A stretch of 64,000 nt of DNA, taken from RFPW01 sp040401595. GTDB taxonomy: Bacteria > Pseudomonadota > Gammaproteobacteria > Burkholderiales > Burkholderiaceae_E. The DNA is taken from positions 62,001 through 126,000 of the forward strand of contig JBBAOE010000004.1 in assembly GCA_040401595.1 (NCBI GenBank), given 5' to 3'. Position numbers and translations under genes: made by a program. Shown here piece by piece: positions 44,164 to 53,056 of this stretch (position 1 is the first letter of the stretch; the number at the start of each line of letters is the position of its first letter). The notes below the pieces were generated by a model. It saw nothing but the letters and a program-made list of their open reading frames with translations, made no database searches and had not been told where the DNA came from.

Positions 44164-46104
44164 ATGGCTGCAACCCTATTCGACGCTTTCAGAACCCAGT
44201 TTGAATCCAAACGCCGCGAATCGATCGCGATCGAGGACTGGTTTCGACTCTGTCGGGAAGACCCTCTGACCTACGCGTCGCCAGCCGAACGAATGGTGGC
44301 CGCGATTGGCGAGCCACAAACGGTGGATACGCGTGCCGACCCCCGGATGTTGCGACTGTTTGGCAACCGCACGCTACGCCGCTATGCGGCGTTCCATGAC
44401 TTTTTCGGGATGGAGGACACCATCGAACAGATCGTGTCCTTTTTCCGGCACGCGGCCATGGGGATGGAAGAGTCCAAGCAGGTGCTTTACCTGCTGGGCC
44501 CGGTAGGCAGTGCGAAATCCTCTCTGGCCGAACGCCTCAAGACCCTCATGGAGCGTTACCCGATCCATGTCCTTCAGGCCGAAGACGGTTCCTTGTCTCC
44601 CGTCAACGAATCGCCACTGGGCTTGTTTGCGGGCACCGACCTGGCCACCCAACTGGGCACCGAATTCGGCATCGCACCGCGCTATCTGCAGGGCATTGCC
44701 AGCCCGTGGGCGACCAAGCGTATGGACGAATATGGCGGTGATCTGACCCGATTCCGGGTCGCCCGGCTCTGGCCCAGTCAACTCGAGCAACGTGCGATCG
44801 CCAAGGTGGAGCCGGGTGACGAAAACAACCAGGACATCTCGACCCTCGTGGGCAAGGTCGATATCCGCAAGCTCGACCGGTTCAGCCAGGACGATCCCGA
44901 TGCCTACAGCTACTCGGGCGGCTTGTGTCTGGCCAATCAGGGTCTGCTGGAGTTTGTCGAGATGTTCAAGGCGCCGCTCAAGGTCCTGAATCCGCTGCTC
45001 ACCGCAACCCAGGAGAAGAACTTCAAGGGCACGGAGGGGTTTGCCGCCATGCCATTCCAGGGCGTGATCCTCGCCCATTCCAACGAATCCGAATGGCTCA
45101 GCTTTCGCAATAACAAAACCAATGAAGCGTTTCTCGACCGGGTCTATATCGTCAAGGTGCCGTATTGCCTGCGCATCGACGAAGAGGTCTCGATCTACCG
45201 CAAGATGCTGGCAAATTCAGCGCTCAAAGACGCGCCGTGCGCCCCGCGCACGCTCGACATCCTGGCGCAGTTCACCGTCGTCAGCCGGTTGATCGTGCCC
45301 GAGAACTCGTCGCTCTACGTCAAGATGCGGGTCTACAACGGAGAGAACCTCAAAGACACCGATCCCAGCGCCAAAACAGTCGCCGAATATCGCGAAGCCG
45401 CTGGCAACCAGGAAGGGATGAATGGGATTTCAACCCGCTGGGCGTTCAAGGTCATCAGTTCCGTCTTTGATCGAGATCCGGGCGAAACCGCTGCCGATCC
45501 GGTCAGCCTGATGCTGGCGCTCGAGGAGCGGATCGCCCGCGAAGACTGGTCGGAGGACGCCAAAAAGACCGCGCTGGCCCATCTCAAGGGCTGGCTGGTG
45601 CCGCGCTACCTCGAATTCGCCCAGAAAGAGATCCAGACCTCCTACCTGGAAAGCTACGCCGACTACGGTCAGGCACTCTTTGATCGCTACGTGCTGTTCG
45701 CAGACCATTGGATCCAAGACGAGCCCTTTGTGGATCCGAGCACGGGCGTCGCGTTTGACCGGGCAGCGCTGAATGTCGAGCTGGAAAAAATCGAGAAGCC
45801 TGCGGGCATCAGCAACCCGCGAGATTTTCGCCACGAGGTCGTGAATTTTGTCCTGCGGGCGCGCGCGCGCATCGGCGGGCAGCCGCCAGCCTGGACGACG
45901 TATGAAAAGCTGCGCGAAGTGATCGAAAAACGCATGTTCGCCGCCACCGACGATATCTTGCCCGTGGTGAGTTTTGTCTCCAAAAGCAACCAGTCGGACG
46001 AAGAAAAACACCGCGCATTTGTCGAGCGGATGGGCGTGCGTGGCTATACCCCGCGACAGATTCGTCGACTGGTGGAATGGTGGATGCTTGCTCGAAAGAA
46101 CTAG
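44164..46104 (+). CDS. prkA: PrkA family serine protein kinase
   Basis: PrkA (YeaG in E. coli) is an AAA+/kinase fusion linked to nutrient stress. ATG 44164 with GAGGA five nt upstream gives 646 residues starting MAATLFDAFRTQFES. The AAA-like part has Walker A LLGPVGSAKSSLAERL near residue 115 and LSFRNNKTNEAFLDRVYIVKVPY. The C-terminal PrkA domain includes DEEKHRAFVERMGVRGYTPRQIRRLVEWW. It is followed by yeaH after 24 bp and spoVR, the conserved three-gene module. Confidence 0.95.
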   Translation: MAATLFDAFRTQFESKRRESIAIEDWFRLCREDPLTYASPAERMVAAIGEPQTVDTRADPRMLRLFGNRTLRRYAAFHDFFGMEDTIEQIVSFFRHAAMGMEESKQVLYLLGPVGSAKSSLAERLKTLMERYPIHVLQAEDGSLSPVNESPLGLFAGTDLATQLGTEFGIAPRYLQGIASPWATKRMDEYGGDLTRFRVARLWPSQLEQRAIAKVEPGDENNQDISTLVGKVDIRKLDRFSQDDPDAYSYSGGLCLANQGLLEFVEMFKAPLKVLNPLLTATQEKNFKGTEGFAAMPFQGVILAHSNESEWLSFRNNKTNEAFLDRVYIVKVPYCLRIDEEVSIYRKMLANSALKDAPCAPRTLDILAQFTVVSRLIVPENSSLYVKMRVYNGENLKDTDPSAKTVAEYREAAGNQEGMNGISTRWAFKVISSVFDRDPGETAADPVSLMLALEERIAREDWSEDAKKTALAHLKGWLVPRYLEFAQKEIQTSYLESYADYGQALFDRYVLFADHWIQDEPFVDPSTGVAFDRAALNVELEKIEKPAGISNPRDFRHEVVNFVLRARARIGGQPPAWTTYEKLREVIEKRMFAATDDILPVVSFVSKSNQSDEEKHRAFVERMGVRGYTPRQIRRLVEWWMLARKN

Positions 46105-46128
46105 CAAACCCCTGGTCCGAGGACTCCC

Positions 46129-47400
46129 ATGAGCACGCTCATCGACGCCCGCCACCGGGGTCGTGACAAATCGGCCGATAACCGCGCGCGATTCTTGCGC
46201 CGCTTTCGGGGCCTGTTGCGTACCAAAGTGGCCGAATTGGCCCGACAACGCTCGATTCGAGATTCCACCCAGGGCGCCGAGATCGAGCTCTCGCCGCACG
46301 ATATTTCAGAGCCCCGCTTCCGCCACCGAGCTGGCACAGGGTCTGAGTCCCGTGTCCTCCCGGGCAACGACCGCTTCACCCGCGGCCAGAAAATCCCGCG
46401 TAAACCGCAAGGCGATGGCCAGGGTCAGGGCGGCAAGGAGCCGGGCGAAGGGGACTCCGAAGATGCGTTTCGCTTCGTCCTGACGCGCGACGAATATCTG
46501 GCCATTCTGTTCGATGATCTTGAACTTCCGCGCCTGCTCAGAACCCAGCAGGCCGACATCACCGAAACGCGCATGCGCCGGGCGGGCTATACCCGCCAAG
46601 GCGTCCCCGGAACGCTCGCCGTCCCGCGCACCATGAAGACCTCGCTGGCACGACGTATCGCGCTCTCGGGTGCCCTGCGCGAGCGGCTCCGGGTGGCCCG
46701 CGATACGCTCGGTGGGCTGGAAAAAGCCGCATCCAACGCCCCCAACGCATCTGATCCGCAAGAGGCCGAGCGCCTGCGCGCACACATCGAAGAGCTCGAA
46801 CGCCAGCTGAGGACCGTTCCCTTCCTTGACGAGCTCGATCTACGCTACCGCGCCAGCGTGCCATTCCAGCTGCCACGCACTGCCGCTGTCATGATCTGCC
46901 TGATGGATGTGTCGTCCTCCATGGATGAAGATCTGAAGGACATTGCAAAGAGATTTTTTTTGTTACTTTATCTTTTTTTAGAAAGAAAATACGACCGCGT
47001 CGAGCTAGTCTTCGTGCGTCATACCGATGATGCTGAGGAATGCGACGAACGAGAATTTTTTCATGGCACCAAGTCCGGAGGAACGCGCGTCCTAGCGGGG
47101 CTCCATAAAGTCTCAGAAATCGCAGGTCGTTATGAGCCTGAAAACTGGAATCTGTACCTCGCGCAGGCCAGTGATGGCGATGCATTTGGCGACGATGGTG
47201 CGCGTTCGGCCCAGTTCCTGAGCGAGAACCTGCGCGAACGGCTGCGCTTTGCGGTCTATCTGGGCGTGGGCAATGAAGAGAACAGCACGCTCGCTCGCCA
47301 TTACCGCAACGTCGCCGATGGCCAGTTCTTGAGCATGGCCCACGCGACCAACCGTGATCAGGTTTACCCCGCATTCCGGGCCCTGTTCCTGCCATGCTGA
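46129..47400 (+). CDS. YeaH/YhbH family protein (DUF444, VWA-like)
   Basis: The 423-residue protein has a basic N-terminus (MSTLIDARHRGRDKSADNR), the conserved RKPQGDGQGQG region, a central coiled segment (EAERLRAHIEELERQL), and a von Willebrand A-like domain with metal-site motif MDVSSSMDED near residue 260 and TKSGGTRVLAGL further on. It is the middle gene of prkA-yeaH-spoVR and thought to work with the kinase. Codons for RFFLLLYLFLERK (46951-46989) are almost all AT-rich, unlike the rest. They include a UUUUUUA heptamer in -1-slippery phase. Confidence 0.93.
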   Translation: MSTLIDARHRGRDKSADNRARFLRRFRGLLRTKVAELARQRSIRDSTQGAEIELSPHDISEPRFRHRAGTGSESRVLPGNDRFTRGQKIPRKPQGDGQGQGGKEPGEGDSEDAFRFVLTRDEYLAILFDDLELPRLLRTQQADITETRMRRAGYTRQGVPGTLAVPRTMKTSLARRIALSGALRERLRVARDTLGGLEKAASNAPNASDPQEAERLRAHIEELERQLRTVPFLDELDLRYRASVPFQLPRTAAVMICLMDVSSSMDEDLKDIAKRFFLLLYLFLERKYDRVELVFVRHTDDAEECDEREFFHGTKSGGTRVLAGLHKVSEIAGRYEPENWNLYLAQASDGDAFGDDGARSAQFLSENLRERLRFAVYLGVGNEENSTLARHYRNVADGQFLSMAHATNRDQVYPAFRALFLPC

Positions 47401-48872
47401 ACGGCACCGAGTGGGTGTTCTCTGACTTGCAGCGGGCGCACGATCTGTGCGCCGAACACTTCGAGCGCATCTTCGGATTCCCACTGTACGAGAATCAGCT
47501 CGAAATCATCTGTGCCGAGCAGATGCTTGACGCGGTTGCCGCGGTCGGATTACCCGTGCATTACGGACACTGGAGCTTCGGTAAAGCGTTCCTGAGTTCC
47601 CAGCGCAACTACCTGGCAGGCCGCTCACCACTCGCTTACGAGATTGTCCTCAACACCCGGCCAGCCATCGCCTATCTGATGGAGACCAACACTCTGGCGA
47701 TGCAGGTCTTGGTGATTGCCCATGCCTGCTTTGGTCATAATGCTGTTTTTGCGAATAATTATTTATTCAAAGAAAGATCGCATGCCGATGCGATTCTGGA
47801 CTACTGCGTCTTTGCGCGTGACTACGTCCGACGATGCGAAGATCGTTACGGTATTGATCGGGTCGAGGAAACGCTGGATGCTGCGCATGCCCTGCAGGAC
47901 CACGGGATTGACCGCTACCAGCGCCCGACCCGGCTTGACTCAAAGCGTGAACGGGATGCGCAGGCCGAACGCATGCGCACTGCGATGGCGGCCAACGCGC
48001 AACACGAACTCGTCAGCCTGCGACCAACGACCAACCCGGCCGAGCCCACGCTGTTCTCCAAACCCGATCGATTCCCGGCCGAACCGCATGACAATCTGCT
48101 GTACTTCATCGAGAAACATTCGCCCAGCCTTGAGCCGTGGCAGCGAGAGCTCGTACGGATCGTGCGTAAGTTTGCCGAGTACTTTCATCCGCAACGTCTG
48201 ACCAAAGTTTTGAACGAAGGGTTCGCATCCTTTACCCACTACACCTTGCTCAACGCGCTTCACGAAGCCGGCCAGCTCTCGGACGCCAATTTTCTGGAGA
48301 CGATGGAATCGCACACCTCGGTCATTCGGCAGGCGCCCTACAGTGGCCTGAACCCGTATGCGCTGGGCTTCGCTGTGTTCAAGGATCTGCGCCGGATCTG
48401 TGAGCAGCCTGATGCTCAGGATGCCGCACTGATGCCCGGTATTGTCGGGCGGTCTTTGCGCGAGGTCGCCGGTGAGGCGATTTCCCAGTACCGCGATGAT
48501 TCGTTTCTCTTGCAATTCCTCACGCCCCGGGTTGTCCGCGACCTCAAGCTCTTTGCATTTTCAGCCGATGCGGGCGCCACCGAGTGGAATGTCGATGCCG
48601 TGCAGGACCTCGAAGGGTTCTCGGTCGTACGCTCCCAACTCGCCCGTCATTACCAGCTCGATCAACAGGTTCCGGAAATCGAAGTGTTTGATTTCGCCCG
48701 CGCCAATACGCGTGCGCTGACCCTGCGCTATCGTCCGGTCGAGGGCAGGCAGCTCGATACCGAAGCGGCAACGCGCGTCATGCGTCACGTCAAACGACTG
48801 TGGAACTTTCCCATCCGCATGCTGGAGGCGGAAGAAGGCGCGGGATCAGGAAAGTTGCTGCTCACCGTCTGA
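47394..48872 (+). CDS. SpoVR family protein (YcgB-like)
   Basis: The 492-residue product has family blocks HYGHWSFGKAF, LAYEIVLNTRPAIAYLMETN, IAHACFGHNAVFANNYLF and FTPRVVRDLKLF-type sequence (LTPRVVRDLKLFAF). Its ATG overlaps the yeaH stop by 7 bp, so it is translationally coupled. SpoVR proteins have no defined biochemical role. Their constant linkage to prkA and yeaH argues for a shared stress pathway. An AT-rich codon island spans about 47735-47785 (FANNYLFKERS). The 3' end overlaps the convergent denD gene by 27 bp. Confidence 0.94.
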   Translation: MLNGTEWVFSDLQRAHDLCAEHFERIFGFPLYENQLEIICAEQMLDAVAAVGLPVHYGHWSFGKAFLSSQRNYLAGRSPLAYEIVLNTRPAIAYLMETNTLAMQVLVIAHACFGHNAVFANNYLFKERSHADAILDYCVFARDYVRRCEDRYGIDRVEETLDAAHALQDHGIDRYQRPTRLDSKRERDAQAERMRTAMAANAQHELVSLRPTTNPAEPTLFSKPDRFPAEPHDNLLYFIEKHSPSLEPWQRELVRIVRKFAEYFHPQRLTKVLNEGFASFTHYTLLNALHEAGQLSDANFLETMESHTSVIRQAPYSGLNPYALGFAVFKDLRRICEQPDAQDAALMPGIVGRSLREVAGEAISQYRDDSFLLQFLTPRVVRDLKLFAFSADAGATEWNVDAVQDLEGFSVVRSQLARHYQLDQQVPEIEVFDFARANTRALTLRYRPVEGRQLDTEAATRVMRHVKRLWNFPIRMLEAEEGAGSGKLLLTV

Positions 48873-49880
48873 GTTGGGCCGAGCCATTTCGCGTTGATGG
48901 GCCCGGATCACGGCATCAAAGTCCGTATCGGGCATGAACCCCAGCGCGAGCGCACGCGTCGTGTCCCAGGCGGCTGGCCACGTCGCGACAATGCGCTCGA
49001 CCCGCTCGTCGGGTTGCCACTCGATGCGAGCGGCCACCTCGGGCCCGGCAACCCGGCTCAAGGCCTGCGCCATCTCGGCCACGGCAATACTCAGACCGGG
49101 CAGATTGACAGCGCGTCGCAGGCCGAGCGCTTGCGTCGGCAACTCGTGACCATGAATCAAGGCCTCGATCGCGCGCTCGGGTGACAGCAACCAGAGGCGC
49201 ACCTGGGGTGAGACCGGGCACCAGGCCGTCTCACCCGCCAGCGGTTCGCGGATGATGCCACTCGCAAACGAAGACGCCGCACCGTTCGGGCGTCCCGGAC
49301 GCACGCTGATCGTGGGCAGCCGAAGGACCCGTCCATCGACGAAGCCTTTACGGGTGTAATCGCTCAGCAGCAACTCGGCCATCGCTTTTTGTGCGCCGTA
49401 CGATGACTGGGGGTTGAGCGCGGTGTCGTCCCCGACCAGGTCCGGGAGCGCGCCGCCATAGACGGCCACGGAGCTGGTAAAGACGACCCGGGCCCGGGCA
49501 TCCGCGTGACGGCATGCCTCGAGGAGCGCCCGGCTTCCGTCCAGATTGACCGACCAGCCGAGATCAAAGTTCGCTTCCGCGGTGCCGCTGACGATCGCCG
49601 AGAGATGGAAAATCGAGCGCGTCTGCCCATCCACCAGCGTGCGCAGCAAAGCGGTATCGCTGATATCGCCCGTCATCAGTCGCAGTCGGACCCCAGCCGT
49701 GTCGGCAAGCTCTGCCAGCTCGGCCTGTGCGCCTGCGCTGGGGGGGACGACATCGAGCAGGCGCAGCTCTTCAATGGGCTCGGGCGCGCCCTGTGGGTCT
49801 CGCAAATGGCTGCGATGCAGGAGTGCCCGTGCCAGTCGATGGCCCAAAAAACCCGCTGCACCGGTGATCAAAACGTTCAT
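48846..49880 (-). CDS. denD: D-erythronate dehydrogenase-like epimerase/dehydratase-family protein
   Basis: DenD oxidises D-erythronate to 2-oxo-tetronate with NAD. The 344-residue SDR-type product has the nucleotide-binding MNVLITGAAGFLGHRLARAL, the catalytic Tyr-Lys pair in SYGAQKAMAELLL, and LRLPTISVRPGRPNGAASSFASGI typical of this group. It is the last gene of otnK-otnC-otnI-denD, and this context is what moves the call from a generic sugar epimerase to DenD. AAAGGA precedes the ATG. Confidence 0.85.
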   Translation of the reverse strand: MNVLITGAAGFLGHRLARALLHRSHLRDPQGAPEPIEELRLLDVVPPSAGAQAELAELADTAGVRLRLMTGDISDTALLRTLVDGQTRSIFHLSAIVSGTAEANFDLGWSVNLDGSRALLEACRHADARARVVFTSSVAVYGGALPDLVGDDTALNPQSSYGAQKAMAELLLSDYTRKGFVDGRVLRLPTISVRPGRPNGAASSFASGIIREPLAGETAWCPVSPQVRLWLLSPERAIEALIHGHELPTQALGLRRAVNLPGLSIAVAEMAQALSRVAGPEVAARIEWQPDERVERIVATWPAAWDTTRALALGFMPDTDFDAVIRAHQREMARPNSDGEQQLS

Positions 49881-49889
49881 GACCGATCC

Positions 49890-49924
49890 TTTCGTCTTCG
49901 CACTCAGCTCTTTCGTCTTCGCAC
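49890..49924. repeat. 14-bp direct repeat, 21-bp period
   Basis: tttcgtcttcgcac occurs at 49890-49903 and 49911-49924 between otnI and denD. The period is two helical turns. Whether it is a small operator or a chance duplication in the 62-bp gap is unclear. Confidence 0.7.
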
Positions 49925-49942
49925 GCCAATGCGCCGCCAGGG

Positions 49943-50743
49943 TCAGAACCGCGCATACGGTGCCGCGGCCGCGATCCAGCCCAGTCCCGCCTCGGTTTGA
50001 CCACGCGGTCGGTATTCACAACCCACCCAGCCCGCATAACCCACGCGATCAAGCGTCGCCAGCAAGTGGGTGATCGCGAGCTCCCCCGCGTCGGGCTCGT
50101 GACGATCGGGCACCCCCGCGATCTGCACATGGCCCGTGAGCTCCACCTGGCGTTCGATGCGCCGCGTCAGATCCCCATCGACAATTTGCGCGTGGTAGAG
50201 ATCGAACTGCAGGCGCAGGTTGGGGGCCCCCACTTCGGCGATCACATCGAGCGCCTCCTGCTGATGATTGAGCCAATAGCCCGGTATGTCGCGCGGGTTG
50301 ATCGGTTCAATCAGCAAGGTGCGCTCGGCCTGGAGCGCCTCCTGCGCCGCCCAGCGCAGATTGTCCAGGTAGGTCTCTCGCATGCGCGCTCGGAGCCCCG
50401 CATCGGCCCCGGCGGGAATCAACCCGGCCATCACATGCAGGCGGGGCGTCCCAAGCACCTGGGCATAGTCGAGGGCTTTGCGCAATGCGGCGCGAAATTC
50501 GATTTCCCGTCCGGGCAGCGCGGCCAGGCCTCGCTCACCGCTGGCCCAGTCGCCCGGTGGCAGGTTAAAGAGCACATTTTCGACGCCGGCCTCGGCCAGC
50601 CACTGCGCGACCTGGGTGCTGGGCCAGTCGTAGGGAAAGAGAAACTCCACGGCCCGAAATCCCGCGCGAGCCGCAGCCTCGAAGCGCGCCTCGAAGGGAT
50701 GCTCGGTAAACATCATCGACAGGTTGGCAGCGAGACGGGGCAT
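49943..50743 (-). CDS. otnI: 2-oxo-tetronate isomerase (hydroxypyruvate isomerase family)
   Basis: OtnI isomerises 2-oxo-tetronate to 3-oxo-tetronate. From ATG 50743, one nucleotide after the otnC stop, the 266-residue product starts MPRLAANLSMMFTEHPF. It has the AP-endonuclease-2-type TIM barrel with active-site Glu in LLIEPINPRDIPGY, a metal site around LQFDLYHAQ and HVQIAGVPDRHEPD, and the second Glu in GCEYRP. Length and motifs match Hyi/OtnI. The substrate assignment relies on its operon. Confidence 0.9.
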   Translation of the reverse strand: MPRLAANLSMMFTEHPFEARFEAAARAGFRAVEFLFPYDWPSTQVAQWLAEAGVENVLFNLPPGDWASGERGLAALPGREIEFRAALRKALDYAQVLGTPRLHVMAGLIPAGADAGLRARMRETYLDNLRWAAQEALQAERTLLIEPINPRDIPGYWLNHQQEALDVIAEVGAPNLRLQFDLYHAQIVDGDLTRRIERQVELTGHVQIAGVPDRHEPDAGELAITHLLATLDRVGYAGWVGCEYRPRGQTEAGLGWIAAAAPYARF

Positions 50744-50744
50744 G

Positions 50745-51398
50745 TCAATCCTTGGGTTCAAGAGGGAAGACGTCGCGCAGCTCCTGAATCTGCCGCGCAT
50801 CGAGCGCTCGCACGGGGGCGCCACGTAGCAGGAGTGCCAGCTTGGCGGTCTCCTCCAGCTCTTCGATCGCGTAGGTCGCCGCCTCCAGGCTCTCACCCGA
50901 GACCACAGGCCCATGGTTGGCGAGCAGGACGGCGCAATGCCGACACGCCAGCGCCCGGATCGCGCCGCCCAGCGCCGGATCGCCAGGGCGGTGATACGGC
51001 ACCAGGGGCAGGCGGCCGATTTTCATGACGAAGTACGGCGTAAGCGGCGGCAGGCAATTCTCCGGATCGAGTCCGTCGAGACAGGAAATCGCCGCCGAAT
51101 GCGTTGCGTGCAGATGAACGATGGCTCGCGCTTGTGGCCGGGCGTCATACATCGCCCGATGCAGCACCTGCTCCTTGGAGGGCGGATCGCCGGCGAGTAC
51201 CTCGCCGTCGCGCGAAAGCAGCGCCAGACGGGCGGGGTCGAGCTCTCCGAGGCAGGCGTTGGTGGGCGTGATCAACCAGCGCCCATCGGGCAACAGGGCG
51301 CTCAGATTGCCGCTCGACCCGGCCGTGAGTCCGCGCTGAAACAGGGAGCGCCCCAAGGCGACGATTCGATCCCGCAGGCGCACTTCCTCACTATTCAC
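50745..51398 (-). CDS. otnC: 3-oxo-tetronate 4-phosphate decarboxylase (class II aldolase family)
   Basis: OtnC converts 3-oxo-tetronate 4-phosphate to dihydroxyacetone phosphate and CO2. The 217-residue product is a class II aldolase/adducin-fold enzyme with GSSGNLSALLPDG, metal-binding IVHLHATHSAA, and the distal His in LANHGPVVSG. The GTG start 51398 overlaps the otnK stop (GTGA at 51395-51398), which independently confirms where otnK ends despite the assembly gap. otnI follows after 1 nt. Confidence 0.9.
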   Translation of the reverse strand: MNSEEVRLRDRIVALGRSLFQRGLTAGSSGNLSALLPDGRWLITPTNACLGELDPARLALLSRDGEVLAGDPPSKEQVLHRAMYDARPQARAIVHLHATHSAAISCLDGLDPENCLPPLTPYFVMKIGRLPLVPYHRPGDPALGGAIRALACRHCAVLLANHGPVVSGESLEAATYAIEELEETAKLALLLRGAPVRALDARQIQELRDVFPLEPKD

Positions 51399-52953
51399 TG
51401 GAGCCTCGACCAGGCCTGGAGAAAAAAGTCCGGGTCACCGAAATTGCCCGATTTCAGCGCCAGCGCCAACATGGGCTGGGCGCGCCTACCCGACCCATCC
51501 GACCCATCNNNNNNNNNNNNNNNNNNNNNNNNNNNNNNNNNNNNNNNNNNNNNNNNNNNNNNNNNNNNNNNNNNNNNNNNNNNNNNNNNNNNNNNNNNNN
51601 NNNNNNNNCCGACCCATCAGCCCCTTCAGCTCCTTCAGCTCCTTCAGCCAAGGCATTCCCATCGAGCGTCACCGTCCACGGCACGCCGGGGGCGATTTCG
51701 GGACCAATGCGCAAGGCGCGCACGCCCAGGCGGCGAACCACGGCACCACTGGTTTCACCCCCGGCGATGATGAGGCGGCGCACGCCGTGCTCGACCAGGG
51801 CCTGGGTGATGCGCGCAAGCACCTCTTCAATCGCTTCGCCAGCGGCCTGGCTGCCCAACACCGCCTGTACCGCCCGAACTTCGCTGGCACTGGCGGTCGA
51901 ATAGATCAGAATCGGCTCGTCGCCCAGGCGCGTCAGCGCCCATTGCAGCGCCTCGGCTACCGCCGTGTCGGGGGTTTGCACCGCCTGCGCCGGATCGAGG
52001 CGCCAGGCGGGTCGGCACCCCCGCATCCGTTCCACCTGAGCCTGGGTTGCACTGGAGCAACTGCCGGCGACCACCAGTGCAGGGCCGCGCACAGCGGTCA
52101 AGGCCGCAGCCCCCCGAGGCGCTGCTTGCGAGCTTGCAGGCGGTGTCGGGATCGAGGGCGAACCGGAGATCAAACCCCGAATCGATGTCGAGATCGAAGT
52201 CGAGATCGGCAGAGCCGCCAGTTGTCCCGCGGCGCGCAGTTGGGCCGCCAGTCCGATCGCCATGCCAGAGCCTGCGACCACCAGCGGCCAAGCACGACAG
52301 CCCAGGCCCAGCGTCAGCAGATCTGCATCCGAAATCGCATCGGCAATCACCAGACCGACGCCTTGCGCGTGCAAGCGGGTGAGTTCCTGCGCTACCGCCT
52401 CAGCCCCGTTGGCGACCACGGGCCACGGCAACAGCGCGACCGGTCGGCGCGACTGCGCCTGCAACACGCGCACCAGATTGGCATCGGTCATGGGCGTCAA
52501 CGGATGCTCGCGCATCCCCGTATCCGACAGGAGCGCGTCACCGACAAACAGATGGCCGCGATAGACGGTTCGGGCATTGGCGGGAAACGCGGGACAGACC
52601 AGGGCGAGCTCGGTCCCCAGCGCGTCCATCAGGGCTTCGGCGATCGGCCCAATATTGCCTGCTGACGTCGAGTCGAAGGTCGAGCAAATTTTCGATACAA
52701 ATCGCTGACAACCCTGCGCCTGCAACCAGGCGAGCGCAGCGAGTGCATCTGCCTGGGCCTGTTGCGCCGGCGCGGTTCGCGTCTTCAGCGCCACGACAAC
52801 GGCGTCGACTTCCTGGGTCCAGAGCGCCCGTCCAGAGGCCTCGGGCACACCAATCGTCTGAACCGTGCGCAGCCCCTGTTTGACCAGCATTCCGGCCAGA
52901 TCCGTGGCGCCGGTGAAGTCATCCGCGATGGCCCCAAGAATGGCTCCCGCCAT
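51395..52953 (-). CDS. otnK: 3-oxo-tetronate kinase (four-carbon acid sugar kinase family; contains assembly gap)
   Basis: OtnK phosphorylates 3-oxo-tetronate. The N-terminal domain shows LGAIADDFTGATDLAGML, with CPAFPANARTVY further in. The nucleotide-binding domain has VVAGSCSSATQAQ and IIAGGETSGAVVRRLG. The frame then enters EGA and DGS repeats and the 100-N gap. Beyond it, a different apparent frame continues DGSDGSGRRAQPMLALALKSGNFGDPD (shown in parts: DGSDGSG, then LALKSGNFGDPDFFL), the normal C-terminus, and ends at TGA 51397-51395. A gap of 8 + 9n nt restores one gene. It is the first gene of the operon, with a TTCACA-C-TGTGAA operator upstream. Confidence 0.9.
51489..51650 (-). repeat. 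9-bp coding tandem repeats (DGS and EGA units) interrupted by 100-N gap
   Basis: Plus-strand unit ccgacccat (DGS on the coding strand) flanks the N run on both sides, and unit agctccttc (EGA) follows to about 51650. The N run 51509-51608 stands for an unresolved repeat number. Confidence 0.9.
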
Positions 52954-52967
52954 GTTCGCCTTCCCTG

Positions 52968-52980
52968 TTCACACTGTGAA
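52968..52980. promoter_or_regulatory. Perfect dyad TTCACA-C-TGTGAA upstream of otnK
   Basis: The 13-bp palindrome begins 15 nt upstream of the otnK ATG, a position where a bound repressor would block transcription or initiation. No regulator gene lies next to the operon in this window, so the cognate protein is unknown. GntR-, LacI- or DeoR-type binding is possible. Confidence 0.5.
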
Positions 52981-53056
52981 ACAACCACTCGATCGGACGC
53001 ATCAGCGAACCTCGGCAGCACCTGCCTGTGATCCGCGGCGACGCGAACCCGCCACC

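Noticed and set aside
51431..51508. Apparent C-terminus of OtnK ending in a Trp/Arg-rich sequence
   Set aside because: This reading comes from the arbitrary 100-N length. The frame that gives the conserved OtnK ending and the GTGA junction with otnC is preferred.
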